A stretch of DNA of 64,000 nucleotides from Stutzerimonas stutzeri KOS6 (GTDB lineage Bacteria > Pseudomonadota > Gammaproteobacteria > Pseudomonadales > Pseudomonadaceae), in the NCBI RefSeq assembly GCF_000307775.2, contig NZ_KK020678.1, positions 198,319 through 262,318 on the forward strand, given 5' to 3'. Both the position numbers and the translations under genes were made by a program. The notes under the pieces are model-generated. The model saw only the letters and a list, made by a program, of their open reading frames with translations. It was not told the DNA's origin and made no database searches. This document shows positions 10,064-19,393 of this stretch, piece after piece. Each line of letters starts with the position of its first letter. Position 1 is the first letter of the stretch.

Positions 10064-11059
10064 ATGGCACTTAAAGACCAAGCGCTGGAGTTTGACGTCG
10101 ACGATGCGGTTCTGCTCATGGAAACGCCGATCCACTTCGACCAGAAGGGCAAAGTGACCAAGGCTGCCAGTGCAGGCAGAACCAAGGCCGCATCCAGCAA
10201 ACAGCACAAGTTCATCGATTACAACCGGGCGCTCGATGCGACCCAGCTGTACCTCAACGAAATCGGCTTTTCCCCTCTCCTGACTCCTGACGAAGAAGTG
10301 CATTTCGCCCGCCTTGCGCAGAAAGGCGATCCGGCGGGGCGCAAGCGCATGATCGAAAGCAACCTTCGGCTGGTGGTGAAGATCGCGCGGCGATACGTCA
10401 ACCGCGGTCTGTCGCTGCTCGATCTGGTCGAGGAGGGCAACCTGGGGTTGATTCGCGCGGTGGAGAAATTCGACCCCGAGCGCGGTTTCCGTTTTTCCAC
10501 TTATGCGACCTGGTGGATTCGGCAGACCATCGAGCGCGCGATCATGAACCAGACCCGTACGATTCGCTTGCCGATTCACGTGGTCAAGGAGCTGAATGTT
10601 TACCTGCGTGCGGCGCGCGAGCTGACGCAGAAGCTCGATCACGAGCCCAGCCCCGAGGAGATCGCCAATCTGCTCGAGAAGCCCGTTGGCGAGGTCAAGC
10701 GAATGCTCGGCCTGAATGAGCGTGTCACCTCGGTGGACGTCTCGCTCGGTCCCGATACGGACAAGACACTTCTCGATACGCTGACCGACGATCGGCCGAC
10801 AGACCCATGCGAATTGCTACTGGATGACGATCTGTCGGCCAGTATCGACCAATGGTTGTCCGACCTTTCCGAAAAACAGCGTGAAGTCGTCATTCGCCGC
10901 TTTGGCCTGCGCGGGCATGAAGCATCCACGCTGGAGGAAGTAGGGCAGGAGATCGGTCTGACCCGGGAACGGGTTCGACAGATTCAGGTCGAGGCGCTGC
11001 GTCGTCTTCGCGAGATACTCGAGCGTAACGGACTGTCTAGCGACGCGTTGTTCCAGTGA
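10064..11059 (+). CDS. rpoS: RNA polymerase sigma factor RpoS
   Basis: The 331-residue stationary-phase and general stress sigma factor. Region 2 is visible around [20 protein letters not shown] and [17 protein letters not shown], and region 4.2 as [20 protein letters not shown]. The length is as expected for Pseudomonas. It follows nlpD after 98 bp. Downstream lies the rsmZ candidate rather than an adjacent protein gene; fdxA, which follows this region in P. aeruginosa, is absent here. Confidence 0.98.
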   Translation: MALKDQALEFDVDDAVLLMETPIHFDQKGKVTKAASAGRTKAASSKQHKFIDYNRALDATQLYLNEIGFSPLLTPDEEVHFARLAQKGDPAGRKRMIESNLRLVVKIARRYVNRGLSLLDLVEEGNLGLIRAVEKFDPERGFRFSTYATWWIRQTIERAIMNQTRTIRLPIHVVKELNVYLRAARELTQKLDHEPSPEEIANLLEKPVGEVKRMLGLNERVTSVDVSLGPDTDKTLLDTLTDDRPTDPCELLLDDDLSASIDQWLSDLSEKQREVVIRRFGLRGHEASTLEEVGQEIGLTRERVRQIQVEALRRLREILERNGLSSDALFQ

Positions 11060-11209
11060 TCGAAAGCTGCGTCGGAGTGGATACCAGTCCGGCGCAGTTC
11101 TTCCCTTGATGCTTCCCAGGCTTTCGCGACTTCGACAATGCGCCGGCCAGTTGTCTGGCTCCATTGGCTTAAGTCGGCCGAGCTGAATTTCCCATTCTGC
11201 TCAGTCGCT

Positions 11210-11227
11210 TGTAGGCTTTTGCTTACA
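11210..11227 (+). promoter_or_regulatory. GacA-type upstream activating sequence of the rsmZ candidate
   Basis: TGTAGGCTTTTGCTTACA matches the 18-base Gac box (TGTAAG, six bases, CTTACA) with one mismatch. Its centre is about 183 bases upstream of the inferred RNA start, the distance reported for rsmZ promoters. A second half site (TGTAAGCAA, 11233-11241) lies close by in inverted orientation. Confidence 0.8.
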
Positions 11228-11365
11228 AGTTCTGTAAGCAAAACTCAGGTGACAACAGTGATCACCCGCTATCTATCCCTTGTTTTATTTCTAACTCGTT
11301 GATTTTAAATAGCTTTTATTTTCTCGCTGATATTGTCCGGCGGCTCGCGTGGCGTCCTGCCGCAG

Positions 11366-11393
11366 TTGTTACCTGGCTGGCGATCATTAATAT
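11366..11393 (+). promoter_or_regulatory. Sigma70-like promoter of the rsmZ candidate
   Basis: TTGTTA (11366-11371) and TAATAT (11388-11393) are separated by 16 bases. Transcription would start near 11400, exactly at the first hairpin of the RNA. Confidence 0.6.
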
Positions 11394-11400
11394 CGCCCCC

Positions 11401-11533
11401 GTGCTCAAGGATTAGCACAGCCTTCAGGATGAAGGTTAGGGATCGTCGCTGGAAGCGATGTCATCAGGACGATGAGAACGGATACAGGGAACAGGGAAGG
11501 AGGCGGGCGGGATCGAATCCCGCCCCTTTTTTT
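11401..11533 (+). ncRNA. rsmZ: RsmZ-type regulatory sRNA (RsmA/CsrA titrating)
   Basis: About 130 bases rich in GGA motifs exposed in hairpin loops. The first stem is GTGCT, CAAGGATT, AGCAC (11401-11418); the next ones present TCAGGATGA, GCTGGAAGC and ATCAGGACGAT, followed by single-stranded ACGGAT, CAGGGA, CAGGGA and AAGGAGG. It ends in a strong terminator, GGGCGGGAT (11505-11513) pairing with ATCCCGCCC (11517-11525), then seven T. Position beside rpoS, motif order and the upstream Gac box all match known Pseudomonas RsmZ. It would sequester RsmA under GacS/GacA control. Confidence 0.88.
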
Positions 11534-11609
11534 GCCTGTGAAAAAGAGCGCTGAACCGAGTTGCCCGCGCGCGGCCTAAGGCTGAACAGTCCATAAGCGG
11601 AGGCACCAT

Positions 11610-11747
11610 ATGAACGGTGAGCAGCAGCAAGACCAGTCGCCTGAGGAACGGGACGACGTAGCCCGCCGCCCGGAAGAAGCGGACGAGGACCAGCTTGACG
11701 AGGCGATCGAGGAAACCTTCCCCGCCAGCGATCCTATTTCCCCCTGA
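11610..11747 (+). CDS. Small acidic conserved protein
   Basis: A 45-residue, strongly acidic protein (MNGEQQQDQSPEERDD at the start) ending in DEAIEETFPASDPISP, a C-terminal motif I recognise from small uncharacterised proteobacterial proteins. GGAGG lies seven bases before the ATG. It stands alone between the rsmZ candidate and a convergent GNAT-Nudix gene. Function unknown; the lack of hydrophobic segments suggests a soluble, perhaps disordered protein. Confidence 0.7.
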   Translation: MNGEQQQDQSPEERDDVARRPEEADEDQLDEAIEETFPASDPISP

Positions 11748-11765
11748 AACAGCTACCGACGCCGA

Positions 11766-12602
11766 CTACGCGCGCTCTGCCGCACGCTTCAGCAATGCGG
11801 GCAGCACATGCGCACGTAGCAGCGGCGCGATGTCGTCACGCTGGCAGGGAGCCATAGCCAGCCAGCCCATCTCTTCGATCTCTGCCTGGACGCTGACTGC
11901 ATGCGGTAGGCGTCCGATGAACACGTCGGCCTTCACCAAGTGGTCAGGCTCGTTGGCCGCCAGCGCCTGAAACTGCCCCAGCGCTTCGAAGTCGCGGTCT
12001 TCCAGAAACAGATGCAGCTCTTCCTCCAGTTCCCGCCTGAGCGTCTGCAGGGGCATTTCGCCAGGCTCCGCTTTGCCGCCGGGGAGCATGAAGAAGCGCG
12101 TCGCGCGCTTGCGTACCACCAGAATGCGCCCGAGCTCGTCGAACAGGCAGGCGATAGCGATGGTCAGGGTTTTTTGGGGCATGGCTTCATCCTGTGGTCC
12201 GTGAACCAGGGCGATCAGTGTTTTGCTTCGTTTATAGCGCGCCAGGCGGTCAGCCAGCGTATCCGGCAGCTTTTCAGCCCCGGTAAAGCCAAGGCGGTTG
12301 TAGAAGTTCAGCAGGTCTGGCTTGCAGAATAGCCAGACCGGACCCTGCGCACAGCTCAGCGCCCGGCGTATCAGCTGCTGGCCAATCCCCTTTCCTCGTT
12401 CCGATGGACTTACCAGTAGCCCTGTCAGGAAGTGGCCATGCGCGACAGGCGTCAGGCACAGGCCGGCAACGATATCGCCGCGTCTGGCAATCCAGCATCT
12501 GGCCTCGGGGCGGATGCGGTTGCGGTTGTTGTGGGTTCGATAGAACCTCACCAGCAGGGGCTTCAGGGGCAGGGGGAGCTGCAGGTACTCAAGTGCGGGC
12601 AT
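11766..12602 (-). CDS. GNAT acetyltransferase fused to a Nudix hydrolase
   Basis: A 278-residue two-domain protein. Residues about 10-130 are GNAT-like, with the acetyl-CoA loop VSPSERGKGIGQQLIRRAL and FYNRLGF. Residues about 145-275 are a Nudix domain with the full box GGKAEPGEMPLQTLRREL then EEEL, fitting GX5EX7REUXEE. Nudix enzymes hydrolyse nucleoside diphosphate derivatives; the substrate here is unknown. It could act as two separate enzymes or couple acetylation to a nucleotide product. Convergent with the small acidic gene. Confidence 0.88.
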   Translation of the reverse strand: MPALEYLQLPLPLKPLLVRFYRTHNNRNRIRPEARCWIARRGDIVAGLCLTPVAHGHFLTGLLVSPSERGKGIGQQLIRRALSCAQGPVWLFCKPDLLNFYNRLGFTGAEKLPDTLADRLARYKRSKTLIALVHGPQDEAMPQKTLTIAIACLFDELGRILVVRKRATRFFMLPGGKAEPGEMPLQTLRRELEEELHLFLEDRDFEALGQFQALAANEPDHLVKADVFIGRLPHAVSVQAEIEEMGWLAMAPCQRDDIAPLLRAHVLPALLKRAAERA

Positions 12603-12757
12603 GGCCGTCCGGGGCGTTGTCGAGGTCGCCAGTCTAGCGCGTGGCGCGCCCTCGCCAAAGTCCGACCCGGCAACTGGGGCCGTTCATCCGTGTGCTGCAT
12701 CTTTCCACCACAGTTGGGTATCTCACCCTTAATGCCCCAACGACGGCGAATGACGAC

Positions 12758-14695
12758 ATGCTGGACTTACTGATCGTGCTCGCGTTCGTCTTCTATGGCC
12801 TTGCGGCGGGGATGCGTGCCCGCGCCAGGGCGTCACTGAGCCTGCATGAATACTTTCTCGCCGGCCGGACTATCAAGGGCTGGCGCGCTGGCGTTTCGAT
12901 GGCAGCCACCCAGTTCGCGGCCGATACGCCGCTGCTGGTCAGCGGCCTCGTCGCCACTGCCGGGGTGTTCGCGCTCTGGCGCCTGTGGATATACGGTCTG
13001 GCGTTCCTGCTGCTGGCCTGGGTGTTTGCATCCGGCTGGCGCCGTGCCGGCGTGCTTACCGATGCCGAGCTGACGCGCGTGCGCTACAGCGGGCCTGCCG
13101 TCGTACCGCTGCGGCTGTTCAAGGCGATCTACTACGGCACGGTGATCAACTGTGTGGTCTTGGCCATGGTGCTGGTCGCCGCCATTCGCATCGCCGAGGT
13201 CTTCCTGCCCTGGCATGACTGGCTGCCGGGCGGTGTCCATGGGCTGATCCGGGCTGTCGTCGAGGCTGCAGGCATACGGCTGGGCGAGAGCATGAGTGGG
13301 CTGGATCCGCTGACGGCCAGTGCCAACAACCTCATCTCGATCCTGCTGATTCTGCTGTTCACCGCGATGTACTCGATCACCGGCGGTTTGCGGGCGGTGG
13401 TGCAGACCGACGTGATGCAGTTCAGTGTGGCCATGCTGGGAACATTGGCCTACGCCTGGTTCGTGGTCGATGCCGCGGGTGGGCTGGGCGGCCTGGCAGA
13501 CCGTGTCGTTGAACTGTACGGCAGCGAGCAGGCCGCCAGGCTACTTTCCTTCGCGCCGCCCGACAGTGCGGGTGAGGCATTGTTGCCATTGCTGATGGTC
13601 ATCGGCTTGCAGTGGCTGTTCCAGATGAACTCCGACGGAACCGGCTACCTGGCCCAGCGCAGCATGGCCTGTCCGACCGATCGGGAGGCTCGCATCGCGG
13701 GGCTGCTGTTCACCTGGCTGCAGATATTCCTGCGTAGCCTGTTCTGGCTGGTGATCGCCATCGGGTTGCTGGTGCTCTACCCGTTCGGCCCGGAGGAGAT
13801 GGGCAGTGGCGGATTTACCGCCGCACGCGAGGCCTTGTTCGTCAGTGGGATCGACGAACTGCTGCCGCCGGGGTTCCGTGGCTTGATGCTGGTGGGACTG
13901 CTGGCGGCGCTGACCTCTACCGTCGACACGCATCTGAACTGGGGCGCGTCGTACTGGAGCAACGATATCTACGCAAGCGTCGTGGCGCCGAAGCTGCTCA
14001 AGCGAAAACCCAGGGACAAGGAACTCGTACTGGTGGCGCGGCTGTCCAGCGTCCTGATACTGCTGCTCGCGATGAGCATCATGGCCAATCTGGGTTCGAT
14101 TCAGAAGGCATGGTTCATATCGCTGCTGTTCGGTGCGGGAATGGGCTTTGTGCTGGTTCTGCGCTGGTTGTGGGAGCGTATCAACCTCTATTCGGAACTG
14201 GCGGCAATGGTGGTTTCACTGATCACTGCACCGCTGTTGCTCTATTGTCTTGGTACCGACCCGGAACGTGAGTGGATTCGTCTGGGCATCATGTCGCTCG
14301 TCACCAGCAGTGCTGCGATCCTGATCAGCTACGTAACTCCGGCTACGGACGAGCAGACACTCGACCGCTTCTATCGTCGCGTACGACCGTTCGGCTTCTG
14401 GGGAAAAACCGCCCTTCGCTGTGGGGTAAGCCGACGAGAGCCACTCAGAGCGCTAGGTACCAGGTTGTTCGCCGTAGCGGTCACGGCGTTGTCTTTGTAC
14501 ACGCTATTGATCGGGGTGGGACGGCTACTGTTTCCAGGGCCACAGGGCAGTTCCGTACTTGCATGGGCTTGCATCGTAATCGGCCTCGCGCTGATGCCGG
14601 TGTGGATTTACCTGGCATTCAGTCGTTGTTTCGATGACCAACATGACGAACATGAGCTGGCGCTATCTGTGGATCGAATCGATCCCGCCAACTGA
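12758..14695 (+). CDS. Sodium:solute symporter family protein
   Basis: A 645-residue polytopic membrane protein of the SSS family, probably 13-14 transmembrane segments. EYFLAGRTIKGWRAGVSMAATQFAADTPL near the N-terminus (shown here for residues about 28-56) and the later TSTVDTHLNWGASYWSNDIY are typical. The start at 12758 gives the normal N-terminal helix; no good Shine-Dalgarno is visible, so an earlier ATG at 12731 or 12641 cannot be excluded. The substrate is unknown. It stands alone without regulatory neighbours. Confidence 0.85.
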   Translation: MLDLLIVLAFVFYGLAAGMRARARASLSLHEYFLAGRTIKGWRAGVSMAATQFAADTPLLVSGLVATAGVFALWRLWIYGLAFLLLAWVFASGWRRAGVLTDAELTRVRYSGPAVVPLRLFKAIYYGTVINCVVLAMVLVAAIRIAEVFLPWHDWLPGGVHGLIRAVVEAAGIRLGESMSGLDPLTASANNLISILLILLFTAMYSITGGLRAVVQTDVMQFSVAMLGTLAYAWFVVDAAGGLGGLADRVVELYGSEQAARLLSFAPPDSAGEALLPLLMVIGLQWLFQMNSDGTGYLAQRSMACPTDREARIAGLLFTWLQIFLRSLFWLVIAIGLLVLYPFGPEEMGSGGFTAAREALFVSGIDELLPPGFRGLMLVGLLAALTSTVDTHLNWGASYWSNDIYASVVAPKLLKRKPRDKELVLVARLSSVLILLLAMSIMANLGSIQKAWFISLLFGAGMGFVLVLRWLWERINLYSELAAMVVSLITAPLLLYCLGTDPEREWIRLGIMSLVTSSAAILISYVTPATDEQTLDRFYRRVRPFGFWGKTALRCGVSRREPLRALGTRLFAVAVTALSLYTLLIGVGRLLFPGPQGSSVLAWACIVIGLALMPVWIYLAFSRCFDDQHDEHELALSVDRIDPAN

Positions 14696-14955
14696 GCGGG
14701 GCTAATAGCTGTGCTACAGAAAACCGCCATCACATCATGGCTTCGACGATTGCCGCTAATGGCTAGTTAATATCGGGCAATGGCATAACCTCATATGAAT
14801 CATCTTATTGAGGCGCTTTCCTGAGGTTTTTCATGTAATAACGGTCATTCGTCGTTTTGTCTGGGCGAGTGTCGCGTTTGCATGCTTGTCTCAGTGTTAC
14901 GCATTGCTAATCGGTGTTTGCGTAATTTAAACAAGCATGATCAAGAGGTGCCGTC

Positions 14956-15471
14956 ATGAATCGACTTTTTAAAACTTCCCTTATGGTTGTCGCAATGCTT
15001 CCAGCTATTGCCGGTGCGGCGCCAATGACTGGTGATCGGGAGATTACCCTGGGTGGCGCGGGAAGCAGTGACAAGGACTTCGACGATACCGTGTTCTCGG
15101 TTCAGGGTAGTTGGGGCCAGTACCTCAGCGAGTCTTCGCTGTGGGGTGTTAGACAAACGGTCAATGCGCGCGACTCCGAAGGCGAAAGCGTCAAGTTCGA
15201 TGGCTCGACACGCATGTTCTATGACTACCACTTCGGCACGGGCAAGGCGCGCCCCTTCATAGGCGCCAGCATCGGCGGGGTGTACGGCGACCAGGTGGAC
15301 GAGACCTTCATGGCAGGGCCTGAGGTCGGTTTCAAATACTGGATTCAGGACAAGACCTTCATCACCGCAATGGCGGAATATCAGTTCCTGTTCAAGAGCG
15401 GGAGCGACGCGCAGGACCGTTATGATGACGGCGTATTCCTTTATAGCATCGGTATCGGTTTCAATTATTGA
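14956..15471 (+). CDS. Small outer-membrane beta-barrel protein
   Basis: A 171-residue secreted protein. Residues 1-21 are a signal peptide ending AGA with cleavage before APMTGD; the rest alternates polar and hydrophobic residues in short strands (FIGASIGGVYG, FITAMAEYQFLF) and ends in GFNY with an aromatic terminal residue, as expected for an eight-stranded barrel. AAGAGGT precedes the ATG. The 260-bp upstream region is AT-rich and probably holds the promoter, but I could not define it. A terminator follows directly. Confidence 0.75.
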   Translation: MNRLFKTSLMVVAMLPAIAGAAPMTGDREITLGGAGSSDKDFDDTVFSVQGSWGQYLSESSLWGVRQTVNARDSEGESVKFDGSTRMFYDYHFGTGKARPFIGASIGGVYGDQVDETFMAGPEVGFKYWIQDKTFITAMAEYQFLFKSGSDAQDRYDDGVFLYSIGIGFNY

Positions 15472-15479
15472 TCGAGGCG

Positions 15480-15512
15480 GCGCGATGCCTGGATGGCATC
15501 GCGCTTGTTTTG
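15480..15512 (+). terminator. Rho-independent terminator of the beta-barrel gene
   Basis: GCGCGATGCC (15480-15489) pairs with GGCATCGCGC (15495-15504), loop TGGAT, followed by TTGTTTTG. The stretch from here to 15841 holds no gene or motif I can support. Confidence 0.85.
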
Positions 15513-15841
15513 TCGTTTCGTTTGTTATCGTTTCGCTTGTTGTGCTGAAGCGTTATTTCCGGTCGATGCCGGGCGTGTTTGCCGTGGCATTTAGTGCAGC
15601 GTCGGAGCCGCTGTCTTCGCATGATCTTCCGAACTTCCGTCGATCTGGGTTGTTCCACAGATGCTGGCCAATTAAAAGCGTGTATTGCAATGTGCTGGTC
15701 AACACCGGCGCGTGAACTTGCTTGCAGCGTTTTTGAGTTGGCGCATTCGCGGCGTCATCATCGACACATCAGAAGCCGGACGATTGCCCGCCGGCTGTCT
15801 ATCACGCCGACCACGGTGGGCAGATCGCCGTGATCGGCCGT

Positions 15842-16282
15842 TCAGATCGGCCTGCCGTGTGCCGGACAATGTGCTTGCACCTGGCGGATGCGTTCGGCAG
15901 GAACGCGCAATTGCTGCAGCAGGTATTCGGCGAATTGCGGGAAATAGGCTTGCCGGCCGATGGCTTGCTCCATGCAGTAGAGCCAGGCCTCGCGCTCGGC
16001 TTCGCCAATCGACCAGCGTGTATGAAAGTGCGGAATGCTGATGCTGCCGTATTTCTCGGCGTAACGTCTGGGGCCGCCCAGCCAGCCGCTCAGAAAGCTG
16101 GAGAGCCTGTCGCAGGCCGCGTCCAGTTCCTGGGGGTACATGGCGCGTACCGCAGCAGCCTGCGGTGCTTCGTTCATGATCTGGTAGAAGTCCGCTACCA
16201 GCCGTTGCAAGCCCTGTTCGCCGCCAGCGGCTTGGAACGAGGCGTCGCCGACGCCGAAGGCAGGAGATTGATCGACATGCAT
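15842..16282 (-). CDS. Group II truncated haemoglobin
   Basis: A 146-residue globin of the two-over-two type. The proximal haem histidine is probably His87 in PHFHTRWSIGEAEREAWL, and LSGWLGGP with a following Tyr (RRYAEKYG) is the conserved group II loop. The start at 16282 follows AAAGGCGAG. Such globins bind oxygen or scavenge nitric oxide and peroxide. The monocistronic gene is divergent from a universal stress protein gene 136 bp away, which suggests shared stress control but proves nothing. Confidence 0.88.
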   Translation of the reverse strand: MHVDQSPAFGVGDASFQAAGGEQGLQRLVADFYQIMNEAPQAAAVRAMYPQELDAACDRLSSFLSGWLGGPRRYAEKYGSISIPHFHTRWSIGEAEREAWLYCMEQAIGRQAYFPQFAEYLLQQLRVPAERIRQVQAHCPAHGRPI

Positions 16283-16418
16283 CTGGCTCGCCTTTCTGGC
16301 TTTCGAATGGGCGCCGGATGATGCGCGCTTGTGCCAGATCAATACAAGTGCATGCCGTAGCTGCAGCGCCGGCGAGCCTGGTCTACGCTGAAAATCCACA
16401 CATCGGCGGAGAAAGGAC

Positions 16419-16850
16419 ATGCGCAAGCTTCTGATTGCATATGACGGTTCGGACAATTCCAAACGGGCCCTGCAATACGTCATCGATCTTGCACGGGATA
16501 CCGGCATGACTCCGCAGATCCATGTGGTCAACGTCCAGCAAGAGCCGATCATCTACGGCGAATATGTGACCGCAGCGATGATAGACGAGCTCAACAGCGG
16601 GCTGATGAGTCAGGCGCGCTCTGTTCTCGACGAGGCGGTGGCTGTGTTGCAGGCTGGAGGGCTGAGTTGCGAGACCCATGCACTGCAGGGCAACGTCGCC
16701 GAGCAGGTGAGCGATGCGGTCAAGCGGCTGGGCTGCGACACGGTGGTCATGGGGACGCGCGGTCTGGGCAGTTTCACCGGGCTGGTGCTGGGGTCGGTGG
16801 CGAACCGGGTGATCCACGAGGTATCGGTCCCGGTTCTACTGGTCAAATGA
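16419..16850 (+). CDS. Universal stress protein (UspA family)
   Basis: A 143-residue single-domain Usp protein. The nucleotide-binding signature G-2X-G-9X-G(S) is present as GTRGLGSFTGLVLGS, so this is an ATP-binding member, with LLIAYDGSDNSKRAL forming the first strand-helix unit. GGAGAAAGG precedes the ATG. Divergent from the truncated haemoglobin gene. Paralogues are common, so a specific symbol is not given. Confidence 0.93.
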   Translation: MRKLLIAYDGSDNSKRALQYVIDLARDTGMTPQIHVVNVQQEPIIYGEYVTAAMIDELNSGLMSQARSVLDEAVAVLQAGGLSCETHALQGNVAEQVSDAVKRLGCDTVVMGTRGLGSFTGLVLGSVANRVIHEVSVPVLLVK

Positions 16851-16868
16851 GTGCGGCTGATTGTCCGC

Positions 16869-17213
16869 TCAGCTCTGCTTGCCCTTGAGCAGGTCGCCCA
16901 GATTAGCGAAGGCCTTGAAGGTTTCCTTCGGGCCCAGATCGCTGCCAGGCCGGGCTTCGGCCTGGTACTGGTTGTCCGTATAGCGCGAATGCTCGTTGTC
17001 GTGGCAGTACAGGCAAAGCAACTCCCAGTTCGAGCCATCTTCGGGGTTGTTGTCGTGATTGTGGTCCTTGTGGTGGACCGTCAGCTCACTCAGGCGCTTG
17101 CCGGAAAACTCCCGCGCGCATCGCCCGCAGACCCAGGGATACATCTTCAGCGCCTTTTCCCGATAGCCTTGTTCGCGCTGGCTGTAGGGTGTGGCGGGTT
17201 TGCTCGTGCTCAT
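16869..17213 (-). CDS. yajD: YajD-family HNH endonuclease-like protein
   Basis: A 114-residue protein with an HNH fold: two CxxC-type zinc pairs (CGRCAREF and CLYCHDNEH) enclosing the catalytic ELTVHHKDHNHDNNPEDG. It matches E. coli YajD over its length. The role is not established; HNH proteins of this size nick DNA or act in repair. It is followed on the same strand, upstream in transcription, by a YebC-like gene 46 bp away, possibly an operon. Confidence 0.9.
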   Translation of the reverse strand: MSTSKPATPYSQREQGYREKALKMYPWVCGRCAREFSGKRLSELTVHHKDHNHDNNPEDGSNWELLCLYCHDNEHSRYTDNQYQAEARPGSDLGPKETFKAFANLGDLLKGKQS

Positions 17214-17259
17214 GTTGGATGTCCGTCGGATAACATTGCGCTTGGGTCAGGCCGGCCTA

Positions 17260-17958
17260 TCAACCGGCCAGACCGACATAGACGTTCTGCACGTCATCGT
17301 GTGCGTCGATGGCCTCGAGGAAGGCCTCGACCTCTTCGAGTTCCGAGGCGGACAGGCTGACCGGGTTCTTCGGACGATAGCCCAGTTGTGCCGACTGCAC
17401 CGTGAAGCCGTATTCCGGCAGCGCCTTGCACACCGCGTCCAGATCGGTCGGCTCGGTGATGAACAGCGTGGCGCCTTCCTCGGCCGCTTCGAAATCCTGG
17501 GCGCCGGCTTCGATCGCAGCCATCTCGGCGTCGGCGTCACCCTCGGGTGCCGCCTCGATCATGCCGACGTGGTCGAAGTCCCAACTCACCGACCCGGAAG
17601 AGCCCAGCTGACCCTTGCGGAACAGTACGCGAATCTCGGCCACGGTGCGGTTCACGTTGTCGGTCAGGCACTCTACGATCAGCGGCACCTGATGCGGGGC
17701 GAAGCCTTCATAGAGGGTGCGTTCGTAATGAACCACCTCGCCGCTCAGGCCGGCGCCTTTCTTGATGGCTCGCTCCAGGGTCTCCTTGGGCATCGAGGCC
17801 TTCTTGGCCTGTTCGACGACCAGGCGCAGGCGCGGATTCATGTCAGGGTCGGCACCGCTGCGGGCGGCGATCATGATTTCCTTCGACAGCTTGCCGAAGA
17901 CCCTGCCCTTGGCGTTTGCCGCCGCTTCCTTATGTTTCGCTTTCCACTGTGCGCCCAT
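17260..17958 (-). CDS. YebC/PmpR-family protein (YeeN-like)
   Basis: A 232-residue TACO1/YebC-family protein beginning [19 protein letters not shown], the form typical of the YeeN subgroup rather than PmpR itself. [20 protein letters not shown] and ERAIKKGAG are the conserved N-terminal blocks. YebC proteins were first described as transcriptional regulators, and recent work links members to relief of ribosome stalling at proline-rich sequences. Which applies here is unknown. Probably co-transcribed with the downstream yajD. Confidence 0.9.
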   Translation of the reverse strand: MGAQWKAKHKEAAANAKGRVFGKLSKEIMIAARSGADPDMNPRLRLVVEQAKKASMPKETLERAIKKGAGLSGEVVHYERTLYEGFAPHQVPLIVECLTDNVNRTVAEIRVLFRKGQLGSSGSVSWDFDHVGMIEAAPEGDADAEMAAIEAGAQDFEAAEEGATLFITEPTDLDAVCKALPEYGFTVQSAQLGYRPKNPVSLSASELEEVEAFLEAIDAHDDVQNVYVGLAG

Positions 17959-18167
17959 GGTCGTTCTCGTCTGATGTAAGGGAACCAGGCGCGGATTCTA
18001 TAGCGTCGAGCCAGGTTTCGTCGCGCGGCACGGCCGGCCATGTGGCGCCTGGTCCGATCGACGGGCGCGCGTGCGGCGACTGTGCCGCTCAATTACCCGG
18101 TCACTGTATGGAGCCGTTGCCATGTGCCGCGGCTCTAATGGGTTTTTCGCTGGGAGGGTGCGTCGCC

Positions 18168-19052
18168 ATGTCGCCTCGGGATCTGTTGCTCGCGCTGGTG
18201 GTCATCGTCGTCTGGGGAATGAACTTCGTGGTGATCATGGTCGGTCTGCACGACGTGCCGCCCATGCTGCTCGGTGCCCTGCGCTTCATGCTGGCGGCGG
18301 TGCCTGCGGTGTTCTTCATCCGCCGTCCGCAGGTGCCGTTGCGCTGGATGCTGGCTTATGGGCTGACCATCTCGCTGGGACAGTTCGCCTTCCTCTTCAC
18401 TGCGATGAAGCACGGTATGCCGGCAGGGCTGGCGTCGTTGGTGCTGCAGTCGCAGGCCTTCTTCACGCTGTTCTTCGCGGCGCTTTTTCTGGGCGAGCGG
18501 CTGCGCGCGGCCAATTTGCTGGGGCTGGTGATCGCGGCATGCGGGCTGGCATTGATTGGTGCGCAAAGTGGGCTGGGCATGACCCTGAGCGGTTTTTTGC
18601 TGACCATCTGTGCGGCGTCGATGTGGGCGCTGGGCAATATCGTCACGCGCAAGGTCGGCAAGGTGAATCTGGTCGGGCTGGTGGTATGGGGTAGCCTGGT
18701 GCCGCCGCTGCCATTTCTGGCGCTGTCGCTATGGCTGGAGGGTCCGGTGGTGATCGAGGCGGCACTGCGTGGTATCGGTTGGCAGACGGTGCTGGTGCTG
18801 GTTTACCTCGCATTCGGTGCGACGATTCTCGGCTATGGCTTGTGGAGCCGGCTGTTGTCGCGCTATCCGGCCAGCCAGGTGGCGCCGTTTTCGCTGCTGG
18901 TACCCGTGGTCGGGCTTACCTCGGCCAGCCTGTTGCTGGGTGAGCGCCTGGGTTCGCTGCAACTGGCGGGTGCGCTGCTGGTCATGATCGGTCTGGCGGT
19001 GAACGTGGCCGGTGGCTGGCTTTTCGGCCGGTTGCGCTTGGCCAGAGCCTGA
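18168..19052 (+). CDS. EamA (DMT superfamily) exporter
   Basis: A 294-residue membrane protein with two EamA repeats and about ten transmembrane helices. The start at 18168 (MSPRDLLLALVVIVVWGMNF) has GGAGGG upstream; longer forms would add a non-membrane extension without support. The paired motifs LQSQAFFTLFFAALFLGERL and PFSLLVPVVGLTSASLLLGE are the repeat ends. Members export amino acids or metabolites; the substrate is unknown. Confidence 0.9.
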   Translation: MSPRDLLLALVVIVVWGMNFVVIMVGLHDVPPMLLGALRFMLAAVPAVFFIRRPQVPLRWMLAYGLTISLGQFAFLFTAMKHGMPAGLASLVLQSQAFFTLFFAALFLGERLRAANLLGLVIAACGLALIGAQSGLGMTLSGFLLTICAASMWALGNIVTRKVGKVNLVGLVVWGSLVPPLPFLALSLWLEGPVVIEAALRGIGWQTVLVLVYLAFGATILGYGLWSRLLSRYPASQVAPFSLLVPVVGLTSASLLLGERLGSLQLAGALLVMIGLAVNVAGGWLFGRLRLARA

Positions 19053-19092
19053 AACGCCCGGCATTGGGCCGGGCGTAGGGACAGCCGTCGCG

Positions 19093-19227
19093 TCAATGAG
19101 TCGCGGCGTGGGCACCCAGTAGCGTGGTGGAGCCGCTCTTCTTGTCACGCTTGGCCATGCGTTTTTCTTGTGCTGTCTTCAGTGGCTTTTTCTTGCCGCT
19201 TTTCTTCGCGTCCATTCCCTTGCTCAT
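19093..19227 (-). CDS. Small basic conserved protein
   Basis: A 44-residue, lysine-rich protein starting MSKGMDAKKSGKKKPLKTAQ. AGAGGTGA lies before the ATG. Its charge suggests nucleic-acid or ribosome binding, but no domain is recognised. It stands between convergent EamA and the frameshifted MOSC gene. Confidence 0.65.
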   Translation of the reverse strand: MSKGMDAKKSGKKKPLKTAQEKRMAKRDKKSGSTTLLGAHAATH

Positions 19228-19393
19228 GGTGTTCACCTCTGATTGCGTGGTAGGACAATTCCTGATGTTTACAGGCCCTGCCGCCAGCGGCGCGTGAGCG
19301 CACGGTGCTGGTAGCTCCTGCGGCCCGGTGTCTGCCTTGACCGCTGCAGTATGGCATTGCCGTGCAGCTTTGCACGCATGCTTTTGCGCAAGC

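Noticed and set aside
11505..11526. tRNA-like TTCGAATCC-type sequence
   Set aside because: It is the loop and right arm of the RsmZ terminator; no cloverleaf is possible around it.
19056..19076. Hairpin CGCCCGGC/GCCGGGCG after the EamA gene as a terminator
   Set aside because: No T-run, so intrinsic termination cannot be claimed.
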